A stretch of 64,000 nucleotides of DNA from Asterella californica (GCA_036924285.1 JAYKYS010000006.1:24154001-24218000), one strand, 5' to 3'; positions 19,174-29,307 are shown, numbered from the stretch's first letter. Made by a program: numbers and translations. Notes: generated by a model from the letters alone, not told the origin.

Positions 19174-20604
19174 TCATCCTGTGACCCTACGAATAGACTC
19201 TGCTCCCCTCTTCAGTACTTCAGAAGGAACGGTAGCAATACTCTTCTCAACAGTCCTATCTAGCAACGTAGGACTAGAAGAAACCTCAATATGTCCAGCA
19301 TATACATCAGGATTTACCGGTGGTGCCATCAATGCATGTACAGTTGCCGCCGCAGCAATCTGAGGTAGACTCCTCATGCCTCCTCGCCCAAACTGCGTGC
19401 TCAACGGCTCTCCAGTAGAAGAAAGGTGCAGCCTACCGTTCTGATAGCGAACCACACCATCTCGCAAAGCAGCTGTGAGCTCTTGACAGTCTCCTCTGAA
19501 ATGATCAGGACTGTCACACCAAATACATCTACGAATCGGAGCTCCTCCTGGACGTGCAGCAGCAGGCGCCGGTGGCTGCTCTCTCTGCAATCCAGCTAGC
19601 TCTACCTTCAGCTCTCGCATCTGCCGAATCAGGTCTTCAATCTGGTTCTGTTGACCATGGTTCTCCGCAGGTCTCTGAACAGGTGCCCTTTGTGCCGGTG
19701 CTGGCACAACTGGCATCAAAGGAACTGCAGCTGGGACAACAGGTCTGGGAGCAGGGGCCAAAGGTTGCTGTACTTGAGGAGCAGCATAAGGTGGAGTGAC
19801 CACTTCTGCAAGCGGACGTCCTCCCACAGCCACTCTTCCCCTCCTCTGCCTTGTCAGTACAGCCACAGCATCCTCAACTCTCCCCCAATCCATAGTAACA
19901 CCTCCCTCAGCAGATCGATCGGCCAACATAAAACATAACTGATCTGCCGTAGCATCATCGGTAGCCTGCAGGAAAAGCTCTGTTTTCCTAGCATCTAGGG
20001 TGATTCGCTCTAGAGTTGAAAGTTGTCGGTATCTCCGATCAAACTCTCTCAGCAACTCACTCAGGCTCATAATACGACCAGGTTGCTGCTCAACCCAGTC
20101 CAGAAATGTCCTTCTAGTAACTCTCTCTGAATCCTCCTCAAGAAACTCCTCTCGAAGAGATCGCTCAAAACTCATCCAGATTCCAAGATTTCTTCTCTGT
20201 ACATCCCTAACTTGGTCCCGCAACTCAGGAATGACAGCTAACTCAAAACTTGCTATCATCTCCGCATCAGTAACCCTAACCAGCTCCATCTCTCCTCTAT
20301 ACTCACGCAGATATCTAGAAATATCTCTACCTTCAAACCTTCCACACCTATTCACTATCGCTTGCAAAGCCTTGGTGGATTTTAACTCACCCCCTCCAAC
20401 GATCGGATGCTGTTGGACCAGGGCCGCAAGCGTCTTCAAGATCTCAGCCGTGTCCAGACCAGATGCAGATGTCGCTGTAGAAGACGCAGGTGCAGTTGAC
20501 GGTGCAACAGTAGACGTTGATGCTCCAGCCCTAGAGGCAGCAGCAGCAGCTCCGCTCTTGCGATCCATCTCTTCTCCTTGTAGCAACTCAACCTTCTCAA
20601 TCAA
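19174..20604 (-). CDS. gag: Family A gag (capsid/nucleocapsid)
   Basis: This is a 476-codon open frame. After a low-complexity Ala/Ser/Thr start comes a helical capsid-like part (LKSTKALQAIVNRCGRFEGR, ISRYLREYRGEMELV, IPELRDQVRDV, RRYRQLSTLERITLDARKTE), a Pro/Ala linker and a zinc knuckle CX2CX4HX4C (CIWCDSPDHFRGDC, about residues 356-370). GVVRYQNGRLHLSSTGEPLS and FGRGGMR follow. Gag forms the virus-like particle and binds RNA. The start could also be the second Met (MDRKSG). It ends at a TGA followed in frame by the protease region, so a gag-protease fusion by readthrough, or a mutation of an Arg CGA codon, are both possible. Confidence 0.9.
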   Translation of the reverse strand: MIEKVELLQGEEMDRKSGAAAAASRAGASTSTVAPSTAPASSTATSASGLDTAEILKTLAALVQQHPIVGGGELKSTKALQAIVNRCGRFEGRDISRYLREYRGEMELVRVTDAEMIASFELAVIPELRDQVRDVQRRNLGIWMSFERSLREEFLEEDSERVTRRTFLDWVEQQPGRIMSLSELLREFDRRYRQLSTLERITLDARKTELFLQATDDATADQLCFMLADRSAEGGVTMDWGRVEDAVAVLTRQRRGRVAVGGRPLAEVVTPPYAAPQVQQPLAPAPRPVVPAAVPLMPVVPAPAQRAPVQRPAENHGQQNQIEDLIRQMRELKVELAGLQREQPPAPAAARPGGAPIRRCIWCDSPDHFRGDCQELTAALRDGVVRYQNGRLHLSSTGEPLSTQFGRGGMRSLPQIAAAATVHALMAPPVNPDVYAGHIEVSSSPTLLDRTVEKSIATVPSEVLKRGAESIRRVTG

Positions 20605-20618
20605 TCACCCCAAGAGCT

Positions 20619-20634
20619 CTCAGTGGAAGCACCA
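20619..20634 (-). promoter_or_regulatory. Candidate primer-binding site of the complete family A element
   Basis: On the minus strand, two bases after the 5' LTR, the sequence is TGGTGCTTCCACTGAG. Its TGG start would pair with a tRNA CCA end. I cannot name the tRNA with confidence. Confidence 0.5.
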
Positions 20635-20636
20635 GA

Positions 20637-21955
20637 TGTAGAGTTGAGAGTTTTCCTCGGGAAGGGCGGAACCTTCTGGCTGCGATATGATCGTGAAGGT
20701 TGTGGGAAGACTACTAGGGAAGGTGCTGGGCTTCAGGTTCTGGTTGTTTACTATCCAGAGGTAGGCTTCAGGTCATAAGGGCACTATAAGTCTTCACACA
20801 GGTCGAATAGATCCTCCAGTATGCTCAGGAAGTGAAAATCAGATCAAACTAACAGTAATAAGGTTCACCAGCGAACTTTAACAGTCAAGAATCAGAAACA
20901 TAAGATGGGTTAGGCTTCAGAACTTCTCCTATATGTCAATGAGGCCCTACTGACCATACAGACGAAGTTTCAGCTTGAGTTCAGTTCAGAGCACCGAGAT
21001 ATGGGTAGAAACTTTCTGAACAGAGAAATTATGACAATTTCGGGTACCTAGACAGCTATTCTGACCTAGAACAGAGAATTGGCTCGATGAATTTCAAAGT
21101 TTCTCACAGTATTTGAAGTCTACAGGATGCTGAACATCCCTGTGAAGTTGGGCCTCCTGAATGTACACAGAACTCCAGATCTCCTCCTCTGAAGTCGCTG
21201 CTCTAGATTAAGAGCTTTTCAGACCCCCTCTGCTTCAGCGGCCGCCCTGAATTACTCAGTTACTCAATCGATATGAAACTTTTTGGGAAATCGTAGCCCT
21301 GCTGGCAGTGAACACAGCCACGAAGTTTTGAAGCGATTTCCTCGATTCTGCTGCAAATGACACTCAAAACCCTAAATCCAACCCAAATGATTCAATTCTA
21401 GCACAATCCGAACTTCAATTGCTCATAACTCCGTCTTTATTAACTCAAATCGATCGAGATTTTCACTGGAAGTGCTTGGCATGACGAGACCTCTCTCCCT
21501 GTGCTCTCAGATTTCGAAGATCCCCCACCAAAAGCTCGAACTCCACTCTAGAGCTCTGTTTCTAAATTTAGAGTTAACAAAAGACAAAAACAGACCAATG
21601 GGAGTTCATAGCTCCACTTGGTTGTCCTTTAGTACTCTAAACCACGTGGCAACTTAGTTTTACTCATAGGCTACCACGTCAAGCTCCCTAGAGTGCCAGC
21701 GTAAAACTTAAACTACCTAAAACGACACGCTGCCCCGAAAAATAACTTAAATCAGCTAGAAAGCGTGCATGGGCGACACGTAAATACAACCCATGAGCTT
21801 AAACCCTATCAACATGGTAATCAACCTACTAAGACTCAAAATATATAACATCCTCAAGTGTCGACATCTCTGAGGTCCTAACTCTACTCAGAGACACTAA
21901 CGCTTGACAAAAAGAGGTGAATTATTTACAATGTAAAATAATTCACATCACGACA
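20637..21955 (-). repeat. 5' LTR of the complete family A element
   Basis: 1319 bp, same ends as the copy at 13013-14331. As the 5' LTR on the minus strand it should hold the promoter. A TATATAT-like stretch occurs on both strands near 21840 (AAAATATATAAC). Confidence 0.93.
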
Positions 21956-22970
21956 TCGTGTTATTTTACATATCTTCGCATAAAGTTTAAGATTTACGCT
22001 GGCATTTTAGAGGCTTGACATGGTAACCTATGTGTGAAATTAAGTTACCACGTGGATAAGGGCACAAAAAGACAAGAAGTAGAGCTATGGATTCCCATTG
22101 GTTCATTTTTGTCTTTTGTGAAATTATAAACTTAGAAGCAGGGGTCTTAAGAGGAGTTTGAGCTTTGAGAATTCTGAGGACACAAGGAGATAGAGCTCAT
22201 CGTGCAAGTCATTGTCAGTGAAATTCTTGATCGATTTGGAGCAATAAAGGAGGAGTTATGTCAAATTGAAGTTCGGATTGAATTGAAACTGCATCACTTT
22301 TGTTGATTTTGGGATTTTGAGTGTCAATTCTAGCAGAAAAGAGATAGTCGCTTCAAACTGGAGTGGTTGCATTCATTGTCAGCAGTACTACGACTGTCCA
22401 AAAAGTTTAATGTCATTGAGTGATTGAGTAATTCAGGGCGACCGCTGAAGCAGAGGGGGTCTGAAAAGCTCTCAATCTAGAGCAGCAACTTCAGAGAACT
22501 GTGTACAATCAGGAGGCCAAATTTCACAAGGATGTTCAGCATCTTGTGGACTCCAAATCTTGTAAGGATCATCGTAAGTGATCGAGCCAATTTGCTGTTC
22601 TAGGTCAAAATAGCCATCTGGGTGCCAGAAATGTCATAATTTCATTATTCAAAATGTTTATGTTCATATCTCGGTGCTAGAATTTGATCCCAGGCTGAAA
22701 CTTTGTGTGTGTGTTCAGTAGGGCCTCTTTTGCATGTAGGAGGGTTTTAGAAGTCTGAACCATCATATTTTCCTCTCCTTGATTGTTAAAGTTCACCGCC
22801 TGATCCTATTACTACTAGTTAGACCTGAATTTTGCTTTCTTAGCATATTAGAGGATCCTACACACATGTGTGAGCGTTTACAGTGCCCTGTTGTAACCTG
22901 AAAAGCCTACCTCTCGAGTAAACAACCACAGCCAGAAGCCCGGCGCTTTCCTAAGTAGACGGATCACACT
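21956..22970 (+). repeat. 3' LTR of the older family A element, right part
   Basis: It continues the LTR broken at 13012. The blocks TTACGCTGGCA, CCCATTGGTTCATTTTTGTC, GATTTGGAGCAATAAAG, CAGAGGGGGTCTGAAAAG and CTAAGTAGAC match the family A solo LTR in the same order. Homology fades after about 22960, so the right border is approximate and the terminal AACTCTACA is missing. Confidence 0.78.
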
Positions 22971-23089
22971 TCGACAACGTGTCTTTGCACCTGAGAAGTT
23001 GGTAGACATGCTAGACTTCCTCAGTCATTCACGTTATCGGAGGCGTTAAGGACCACATCTATGATTCCTAATGACCTATAGATGGTGCA
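22971..23089. other. Junction between the family A LTR remnant and the DNMT/PHD gypsy element
   Basis: About 120 bases with no open frame. The true 5' end of the next element is not visible, and no gag zinc knuckle precedes it. Confidence 0.4.
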
Positions 23090-24108
23090 ATGGAGTTAGA
23101 GGCATCGACATCCAGGAGTGAGGGTGATGCGAGACAACTCGCGACGTCTGTGGATGCGACGTCGAGCTCGATGTTGGAGGCGACTACAACAATTTTACGA
23201 GTCCCACTATTTTCAGCCATAGATATGAAGACATTGGGAGTAAGCTTGACTCCAGTGTTCCAGTTGACAGCCACGCTCAGTGAGAGCGAGGATGTAGTTA
23301 TCTATAGTACTTAGGTGGTTCAGCGAGAGGCGGTAGATGTGTCCATGGAGTCGAAGATCATGATAGCTACCAGTGGTACTTGGCAAGCGGTGACTTCCAG
23401 GTTAGATGAACTACCAGCTAGGCCGGCGATTGACCGTGTTGATTTGGCATCATGTGTGATGTTGTTGAACAACAGAAGTGGTATCTTCTGTTTGGTGGCA
23501 CCTTCAGGGAAGGTGTATCGACCGCAGAAAGTCTTGTTGGACTCTGGAGCCCAATCGTTGATGTTGAGGAAGGTAACGTGCATTGGTTTGGGTTTGAGGA
23601 AGTCCGAGGTGGAGAGATGTCCATTCCAGTTACAGACATCTCTAAAGAGATCAGGAGGTACAACTCTACACATGACACGCGAGATGCTGACGATGAGAGT
23701 TCGACCAGATCATCTCACGGATGGCTCTATGGTGAAGACCAAGGTCATTGTTACGACCGCGGAGTCGTATGATGTGTTGGTTGGAGGTGTTGTGTTATAC
23801 CTTATGGGATTCGTGATCGACTATTGGACGAAGATAGCATCTTACAGATTAGGTTGGCAGCCCGGTGAGAGACGAGTGAGCCGATTACCAATGCGGTTCA
23901 GTGCTAGAGTTGAGACAACGGAACCTATACCAGAGACAAAGGCATCCGTTGCAGGATTCAGTTCGGTCATCACTTGGTCGGACAAGTTGTTAGAGGACAA
24001 TGCTCATGCGGAGAATACTCCGGTCTTTGAGGAGGTGGGACACATGCCTAGCATGACTACGATAGTACCATCTGTCTTGGATGTCCCACTCTGGACTTCG
24101 AGTGGAGA
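23090..24108 (+). pseudogene. Aspartic protease region of a decayed DNMT/PHD-bearing Ty3/gypsy element
   Basis: One reading frame starts MELEASTSRSEGDARQ and runs through a TAG at 23312-23314 into a 407-codon open stretch. The protease shows SGKVYRPQKVLLDSGAQSLM, with the D-S-G catalytic triplet, followed by TKVIVTTAESYDVLVGGVVL and the flap-like GWQPGERRVSRLPMRF. The same frame goes on without interruption into the methyltransferase-like domain. Gag is not visible upstream, so this element is 5'-incomplete or its gag is unrecognisable. Confidence 0.8.
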
Positions 24109-25125
24109 GTTGAAACAGTACGCTGACCGATTGATGCAGCAGGCTTGGAGTGAAGCCTTTGTACCGTCAGAAGAGGAACAAAGGGTTGTTCCTGCTACTG
24201 ATCATGTGACCTTATCACTGTTGGATACGACTCTCATTGTGTGGCAGTATCCAGAAGAAGGTGTATGTGTGCTGGAGCTGTTTGGAGAGATCAGCACAGG
24301 TTTAGTTGTAGTATTGCAAGCATGCACACAAGTACAACGTTACTTGTATGTGGAGAGAGATGAGGTTGAAAGATGTATCTCATTGCGTCATGTGACACGT
24401 TTGGTGTCGAGATATCCTGAGTTGTTGTCCATATCAGCCGTTAGAGGATATCAGCAAGCATTATTGTCAAATATTTCACTGCTTGAGGCATATGATCTCA
24501 TGTTTGTTGGCACCATTCATTTGATGATAGCCGGGTGATCATATCAAGGTCACACGCATGCTGGGAGAGATCAAGGTTTACATGACCTGCGATCTAAGAT
24601 GTTCTGAGAGATGTTACGGATCTTGCGATATCTCCAGATGCATCAGATGGATTCTCTCGTGTACATCTTGAAGAATGTTCCTTTGTTGGTGATGCTCGTA
24701 CATAGATGATGATGAGTGTGCACCAGGTGCGGTCTTGGATCGGACCGGCAATATTGTTAGATGCAGCGAGAGTGGGATCTCGTGCACATCGTCTACGGTT
24801 GTGATGGACGAACTTGTTACCGAGGAAGATGTTCAAGTGCGCACACGATGTAGTGAGACGATCAACGCACCTCACGGTTGATGATATCTTGGATGCAAGA
24901 CGACGCACACGATGTAGTGAGACGACCAGCGCACCTCACGGTTGATGATATCTTGGATGCAAGACGACGATCTCAAGTAGTGAGATTCATTGATAGGTCA
25001 CTCATGGCAGTGGTGAACTTAGTGAGACGGCTCATGACAGCATTCCCCACTTTGGTTAGCTTTCCAGCGTCAGATGCGATCGACGGATGTTACTGCTCGG
25101 ACACTTCTAAGCTCTTTGCCTACTA
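24109..25125 (+). pseudogene. C5-DNA-methyltransferase-like domain inside a Ty3/gypsy polyprotein
   Basis: This stretch lies between protease and RT in the same overall frame. Motif I is VCVLELFGEISTGL (24266-24304), followed by RYLYVERDE (motif II-like) and SLRHVTRLV. At the motif IV position the frame reads G-stop-S-Y-Q (24533-24547), where a G-W-P-C-Q type motif is expected, so the catalytic Cys is gone. Motif VI is LKNVPLL (24668-24688) where E-N-V is expected. Motif VIII survives as AHRLRL-stop-WTN (about 24784-24813). This resembles the AHRxRxxWxN of DNMT3 enzymes as I recall it. LTVDDILDARRRSQVV and AFPTLVSFPAS follow. The motifs are in the order I-IV-VI-VIII, not the permuted order of plant DRM enzymes. 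Family enzymes transfer a methyl group from S-adenosylmethionine to cytosine C5. This copy is dead. Confidence 0.72.
24841..24968 (+). repeat. 64-bp tandem duplication in the methyltransferase-like domain
   Basis: Units 24841-24904 and 24905-24968 start GCACACGATGTAGTGAGACG and differ at two bases. Because 64 is not a multiple of three, the duplication shifts the frame and offsets an earlier one-base loss near 24690. Confidence 0.95.
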
Positions 25126-26785
25126 GGTCGGTGGAGGCAAAGACTTGTGAAGTTTGTCATCCTTGGACATCATGGGATGTCGTAAGAGAGAGTGTGGAGC
25201 TTGCAGCTAGGAATGCAAAAGTTTTTCGCACATTGGTGGTAGAGGTTGTTGGTGGTGAGCAGAAGGAAACTACTCCAGAGGCTGCAAGATAACAGTCAAC
25301 GACTTCGTCTTCAACCTCTAGCATAGTGGCATAGGATACTTGGGAGCCGGAGATTGGATCCAAGCTTATAGAAGAGGAGAGAGAAGAGTTCAAAGATTCT
25401 TGAAGTGCTACAAGAATTGTTTTGTCTTCAGTATGAAGGATTTGGGTACCTTGAAGGGACTTGGTATACGGATCGACTTGGCTAATGACACGTCAATCTT
25501 TCGACGTCCTTATAAATACAATGACATGGAGAGAGCATTGATCCAAAATAGGACTCAAGACTTGTTGGAGGTTGGGTTGGTGGAGAAGTCGCATGAGAAG
25601 TATGCATCTGTCACAGTTATGCTAGCAAAGAAGGATATGCATGACAACTACACGAATAGACGGATGTGTGGAGACTACCGTCCTATCAATCAGCAGACGA
25701 AGTCTGATAAGTATGCCATACCGACACCTGAGGAGATCTTTGATGCAATGGGACATGTGAAGGTCTTCAGTACTTTGGATCTTCGAGCAGGGTATCATCA
25801 GTTGACAGTGAGAGAAGAAGATAAGTCCAAGATAGCATTCTGGGGAACTGACTCTCACGGCAAGGATTGTTTGTATCAGTGACGGTTCTTACCATTTGGG
25901 TTGAAGAATGCCTCTGCTGAGTTCCAAAGGATGATGAACAGGATCATAGCAGGATTGGATTTTGTCGGATGTTATATTGACGATATCTTAGTCTATAGTG
26001 CTATAGTGGAGGAGCACGAGAGACACTTACATGATGTGTTTGAGCGGTTGAGAGCTCATGGGCTGAAGTTACAACCTGAGAAGTGTAAGTTCTTCCAATA
26101 GTTGGTAGAATATCTGGGTCACATCATCTACCCAGGTGGGTTGGGTGTTCAACAGATGAAGGTTGAGGCTCTTGCACGTATTCCATGCCCCAGAGATGTG
26201 AGTCGAGTTCGGATATTTGTTGATTTGACGAACTTCTATCGTCGATACGTGAAAGAGTTTAGTGCAATTGCAAAGCCATTGACCAAGCTGATGAAGGTGG
26301 ACCAGGAGTGACAGTGGGGAGATGAGCAGGAGCGAGCTTTTGTAGAGCTCAAGGATAAGTTGACATCTGCTCTCATCTTGAGGAGACCCGTTAGGGGGCG
26401 TCCTTTCCAACTGCATACTGATTGGAGTATGCTGAGACTTGGAGCAATGCTGACTCAGCATGATGATGAGAAAAAGGATTTTGTGATGACGTATGTCAGT
26501 CACTCCAACAATTCGGCGGAGCCGAGATACAATTCATACGAGAGGGAGTGTTTAGTTGCAGTGTGGGATGTTGCACACTTCCGATGTTATCTGTTTGGGA
26601 ACCCCTTTACTCTCATCATTGATCACCAACCGCTCAAGTGGTTGATGAAGTCCGACAAGCTTACAAGGAAGCTTGCACGATAGGTTCTGATCTTACAAGA
26701 GTATGACTTCCAAGTAGTGCATAGACCTAGAGTTGCAAACCTAGATGCCGATGGGTTAAGTCGTAATCCATGCACGAGTCAGTAG
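25126..26785 (+). pseudogene. RT and RNase H of the DNMT/PHD-bearing gypsy element
   Basis: 25126-25339 is a degraded link. From 25340 the same frame as the protease gives a typical gypsy RT: DLANDTSIFRRPYKYN, VMLAKKD, RMCGDYRPINQQT, IFDAMGHVKVFSTLDLRAGY, LPFGLKNASAEFQRMMNRI and the catalytic YIDDILVYS. RNase H follows with HTDWSMLRLGAMLTQ, RYNSYERECLVAVW, IIDHQPLKWLM and LDADGLSRNP. Stops at 25880 (TGA), 26099 (TAG), 26309 (TGA) and 26682 (TAG) interrupt an otherwise continuous frame. Several sit where Trp or Gln is expected, which suggests C-to-T decay on one or the other strand. Confidence 0.9.
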
Positions 26786-27014
26786 GATCAGACTGGGACT
26801 CGATAACATGACGAGGTTGATGAGGAGATAGTGTCAAGATGACATGCATCTGTCTTTCTTTTGTGTATTGGTCATGAACTCTAGTATGGAGTGTCAAGTC
26901 GTATCTTTCTCTGGTCAAAGAGTAGATGATGAGTCTTCAAATCTCGAGGGTGGAGATGGTGTTCTAGACTAGCGAGATATCCATGACGATGTGATCATAA
27001 TGAAATACATACGT
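26786..27014 (+). pseudogene. RNase H-integrase linker of the DNMT/PHD gypsy element, left part
   Basis: Degraded linker with several stops, ending in PHDDVIIMKYIR-like coding just before the LTR insertion at 27015. The reading resumes after 29046. Confidence 0.6.
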
Positions 27015-28484
27015 TGTCTTGTTGTGCAATCAGTTAGTATGTAAATTACGCGTATAATTATGTTTTGCGCATAGTTGTATAAGTTGTGAAGTAATGAGGT
27101 GAAAACCCTTGCTCTTATGAGCTTAGAATGATCTAATATTTATTGGAGGTCTCCATGGGGTGCAAAAGGACAAGGTTGAGTCCTTTAATTTCCTATTGGT
27201 CCATCAAAAAATAGAGATAAATTATCATCTACCTAGACGAACACTTCGAGAGGGATGGGGCACTTTCACGACAGATTTGGGAGTTCAGAGGAGATGGACG
27301 GATAGCTCTGGACGGGAGGAGCAACTTGAGCCCAAATTTCACTCGATTTGGAGGTCCAGGGCACACGTTATGATCGTTTGAAGTTCGTAGAGTGATGGAA
27401 GTACATAGCTTTCTCTTCCGATTGAAAAGTTGAGGAGTTTGAGTGATTGCGCCGTCAGATTGAGACCAAATTTCATGAGCTTGTCAGTTGTTGAAGCTCT
27501 GACCCCAAATTTCATCACCGGATGTTCTGCGGATTGGACGCAATGGCGATTTGAAGACGATGGGGTGCAAAAAGCTTGTAATCGAGAGCACCAAGTTCAC
27601 AGATTTATGGAGGATGATCCGAACCGTCAAATCGGCTGAAATTTCTTGAGTAGTGAGTTTACCTTCTGAATTGCTATCACGAGAAGTTTGAGTCGAAGTA
27701 GACAACATCTTCATCATTTAGATGATGAAGCTTCTGTCTTGAATCTGAGATTGGAAGTGCGTGTCAGTTTCTTAAAATTTGTATTAATTGTGTGAGGAGA
27801 TCTAGCCATCAGATCTTCCCGAAATTTGACCTGTAAGTAGAGACCTTAGCATCCTACCTACGTGGCAAGTTTGAGAGAAGGCTGAGTTGTAGATCTGTAC
27901 CTATCATGTGTGAAAGCTCTCTGTTTTTTTTGTCGAGTTGTATCGACAACAATATCTAGTCTAGGTCTCGAGATTTATTAGCGACAGCTGGCAGAAAAAT
28001 ATCCCGTGTGACGTTTGTATTGCTTTGGGGGTATTCTAGGCGTAGATAAGACTATAGTGATCTACGTTGTGATCGCGTTATGTGATTGTTAGTTTCGCAC
28101 TCAACGGATAAAGTGCGATGCTTGACTTCTCAAATCGACTACTTGTCTAGCCTAGTTACTAGTGTTAAGATATGTTACGGTGCATGCATTAGAACCTTCC
28201 ATCCGGACGACCTTGGATGAGTAACACGGCACCAAACATGTGATGTGCATGTATGCCATCTCATCCGTCAATGTGACTTGGGTTGATCTGTTAGAGAGCT
28301 TGCACCTATCCTGGTTTTTGTGTTGGAAACTTTGAAAGCAAAGGAGAGTGATCAATGTGAAGGCATTCGACCTTAAAGAAATTAAAGTGATTACTCGTGA
28401 AGAGATCGTAGTGGTCTTATGAGTCTGTATCGACGCTCTATGGATCCATATACCTTTGCAGTTGAAGTGCGAATATCGTGAGAG

Positions 28485-28700
28485 ATGGACGAAGGGCTCT
28501 ATTTATCGTCAAGATTTCTTTTTCGAAACCTCTTTCAGATTAAACTAATGTACATTGAACGAGTCCATTTCCAACAGTTTATGATAGGATCCTTCGGACA
28601 TAACTCTACCGTGCAAGTCATGCTCTCGCCTGTTCTTGTGATCTTACATGTTATCACTTACGGCTAAGAATGAGATCTTATCATCTTTATCCTCATCTAA
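28485..28700 (+). pseudogene. LTR-borne mini-ORF A, decayed copy
   Basis: It starts MDEGLYLSSR and has FQIKLMYIERVHFQQF, SPVLVILHVITYG. Two stops occur near 28665-28673 before the shared end IFILI-stop. The length from ATG to the shared stop is 216 nt, identical to the copies at 5967-6182 and 49357-49572. Confidence 0.6.
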
Positions 28701-28706
28701 CGAAAG

Positions 28707-28910
28707 ATGGATCTAAATCAATTCCCACCTGTAAATTTTAACACTGAGTGAGAGATAAGATACATCTGTCGACCCAAAGTCATGTACGAAGCCCTAGTAG
28801 TGAGGAACTTCGAGGAGGAATACTATCGAGAGATCATATCATCACATATTTCGTTTGTCGTGCCCATGACCATCCAACGTTTTCGTGTGGTTATCTTGAC
28901 CCTTTTCTGA
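28707..28910 (+). pseudogene. LTR-borne mini-ORF B, decayed copy
   Basis: It starts MDLNQFPPVN, with an early TGA, then EALVVRNFEEEYYREI, SSHISFVVPMTIQRFRVV and ILTLF-stop. The span is 204 nt, as in the copy at 5754-5957. It follows mini-ORF A by six bases. Confidence 0.6.
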
Positions 28911-29042
28911 GAGAAAGAAACTGCTTAGATTTAGAAGAAGTCAGAGTGAAATTACATGATACTAGTTGCTCCGATGTACATCGATCGCTAGTCACAACCA
29001 GAAAGTACACCCTTGCTCAAAGGAATTACTCTCGCTATGACA

Positions 29043-29307
29043 ACGTACTGGCGTGGTGATAGGCATAGTAAGTGCCAAGGAGCGAGATCGTGTCCTTCAA
29101 CATGCGAAGAGATTGCGACAAGAAGTACGACATGTACTTCGAGTGTGAGATGATGAGAGAGTACGGATAATGTCACATCCATCCCGGAGGGCACAGTTAG
29201 TACGACATGTCCATGAGGAGTTGAGACATTTTGGAGTGAAGCGTGCACATAACTTGCTCCAAGTATAGTATTGGTGACGTGGTATACACATCGATGTGCA
29301 GCAATTT
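29043..29307 (+). pseudogene. Integrase zinc-binding domain (first half) of the DNMT/PHD element
   Basis: After the ACGT duplication the plus strand reads VSAKERDRVLQHAKRL and VRHVHEELRHFGVKRAHNLL, with the two His of the HHCC zinc site. It ends at VQQF, where the copia element has been inserted. The remaining two Cys lie at the start of the next segment at 35826. Confidence 0.85.

Larger units (their letters stand above)
13013..21955 (-). mobile_element. Complete family A Ty3/gypsy retrotransposon (8943 bp)
   Basis: Two LTRs of exactly 1319 bp enclose, on the minus strand, gag, protease, RT, RNase H and integrase, with a polypurine tract and a primer-site candidate in the proper places. I count four differences between the LTRs (about 0.3 percent), so the insertion is recent. 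It sits inside the 3' LTR of an older family member. In element orientation the flanks are ACGA (5') and ACGT (3'), a 4-bp duplication with one mismatch. The coding region is split by an in-frame TGA (gag/protease), a frame change (protease/RT) and an in-frame TAG (inside RNase H). This copy may therefore be non-autonomous unless readthrough or frameshifting is used. Confidence 0.93.
27015..29042 (+). repeat. Family B type solo LTR (2028 bp) inside the DNMT/PHD element
   Basis: It starts TGTCTTGTTGTG, close to the TGTCGTGTTGTG start of the family B LTR, and ends CTATGACA. It is flanked by a perfect 4-bp duplication ACGT (27011-27014 and 29043-29046). Removing it brings the RNase H-integrase linker together. 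It holds the same pair of mini-ORFs as the other family B LTRs, but about 1.47 kb from the left end instead of about 0.32 kb, so its internal order differs. No internal element genes are present. Confidence 0.8.

Noticed and set aside
24109..25125. Plant DRM-type methyltransferase as source of the domain
   Set aside because: DRM enzymes have permuted motifs (VI-X before I-V). Here motif I precedes IV, VI and VIII.
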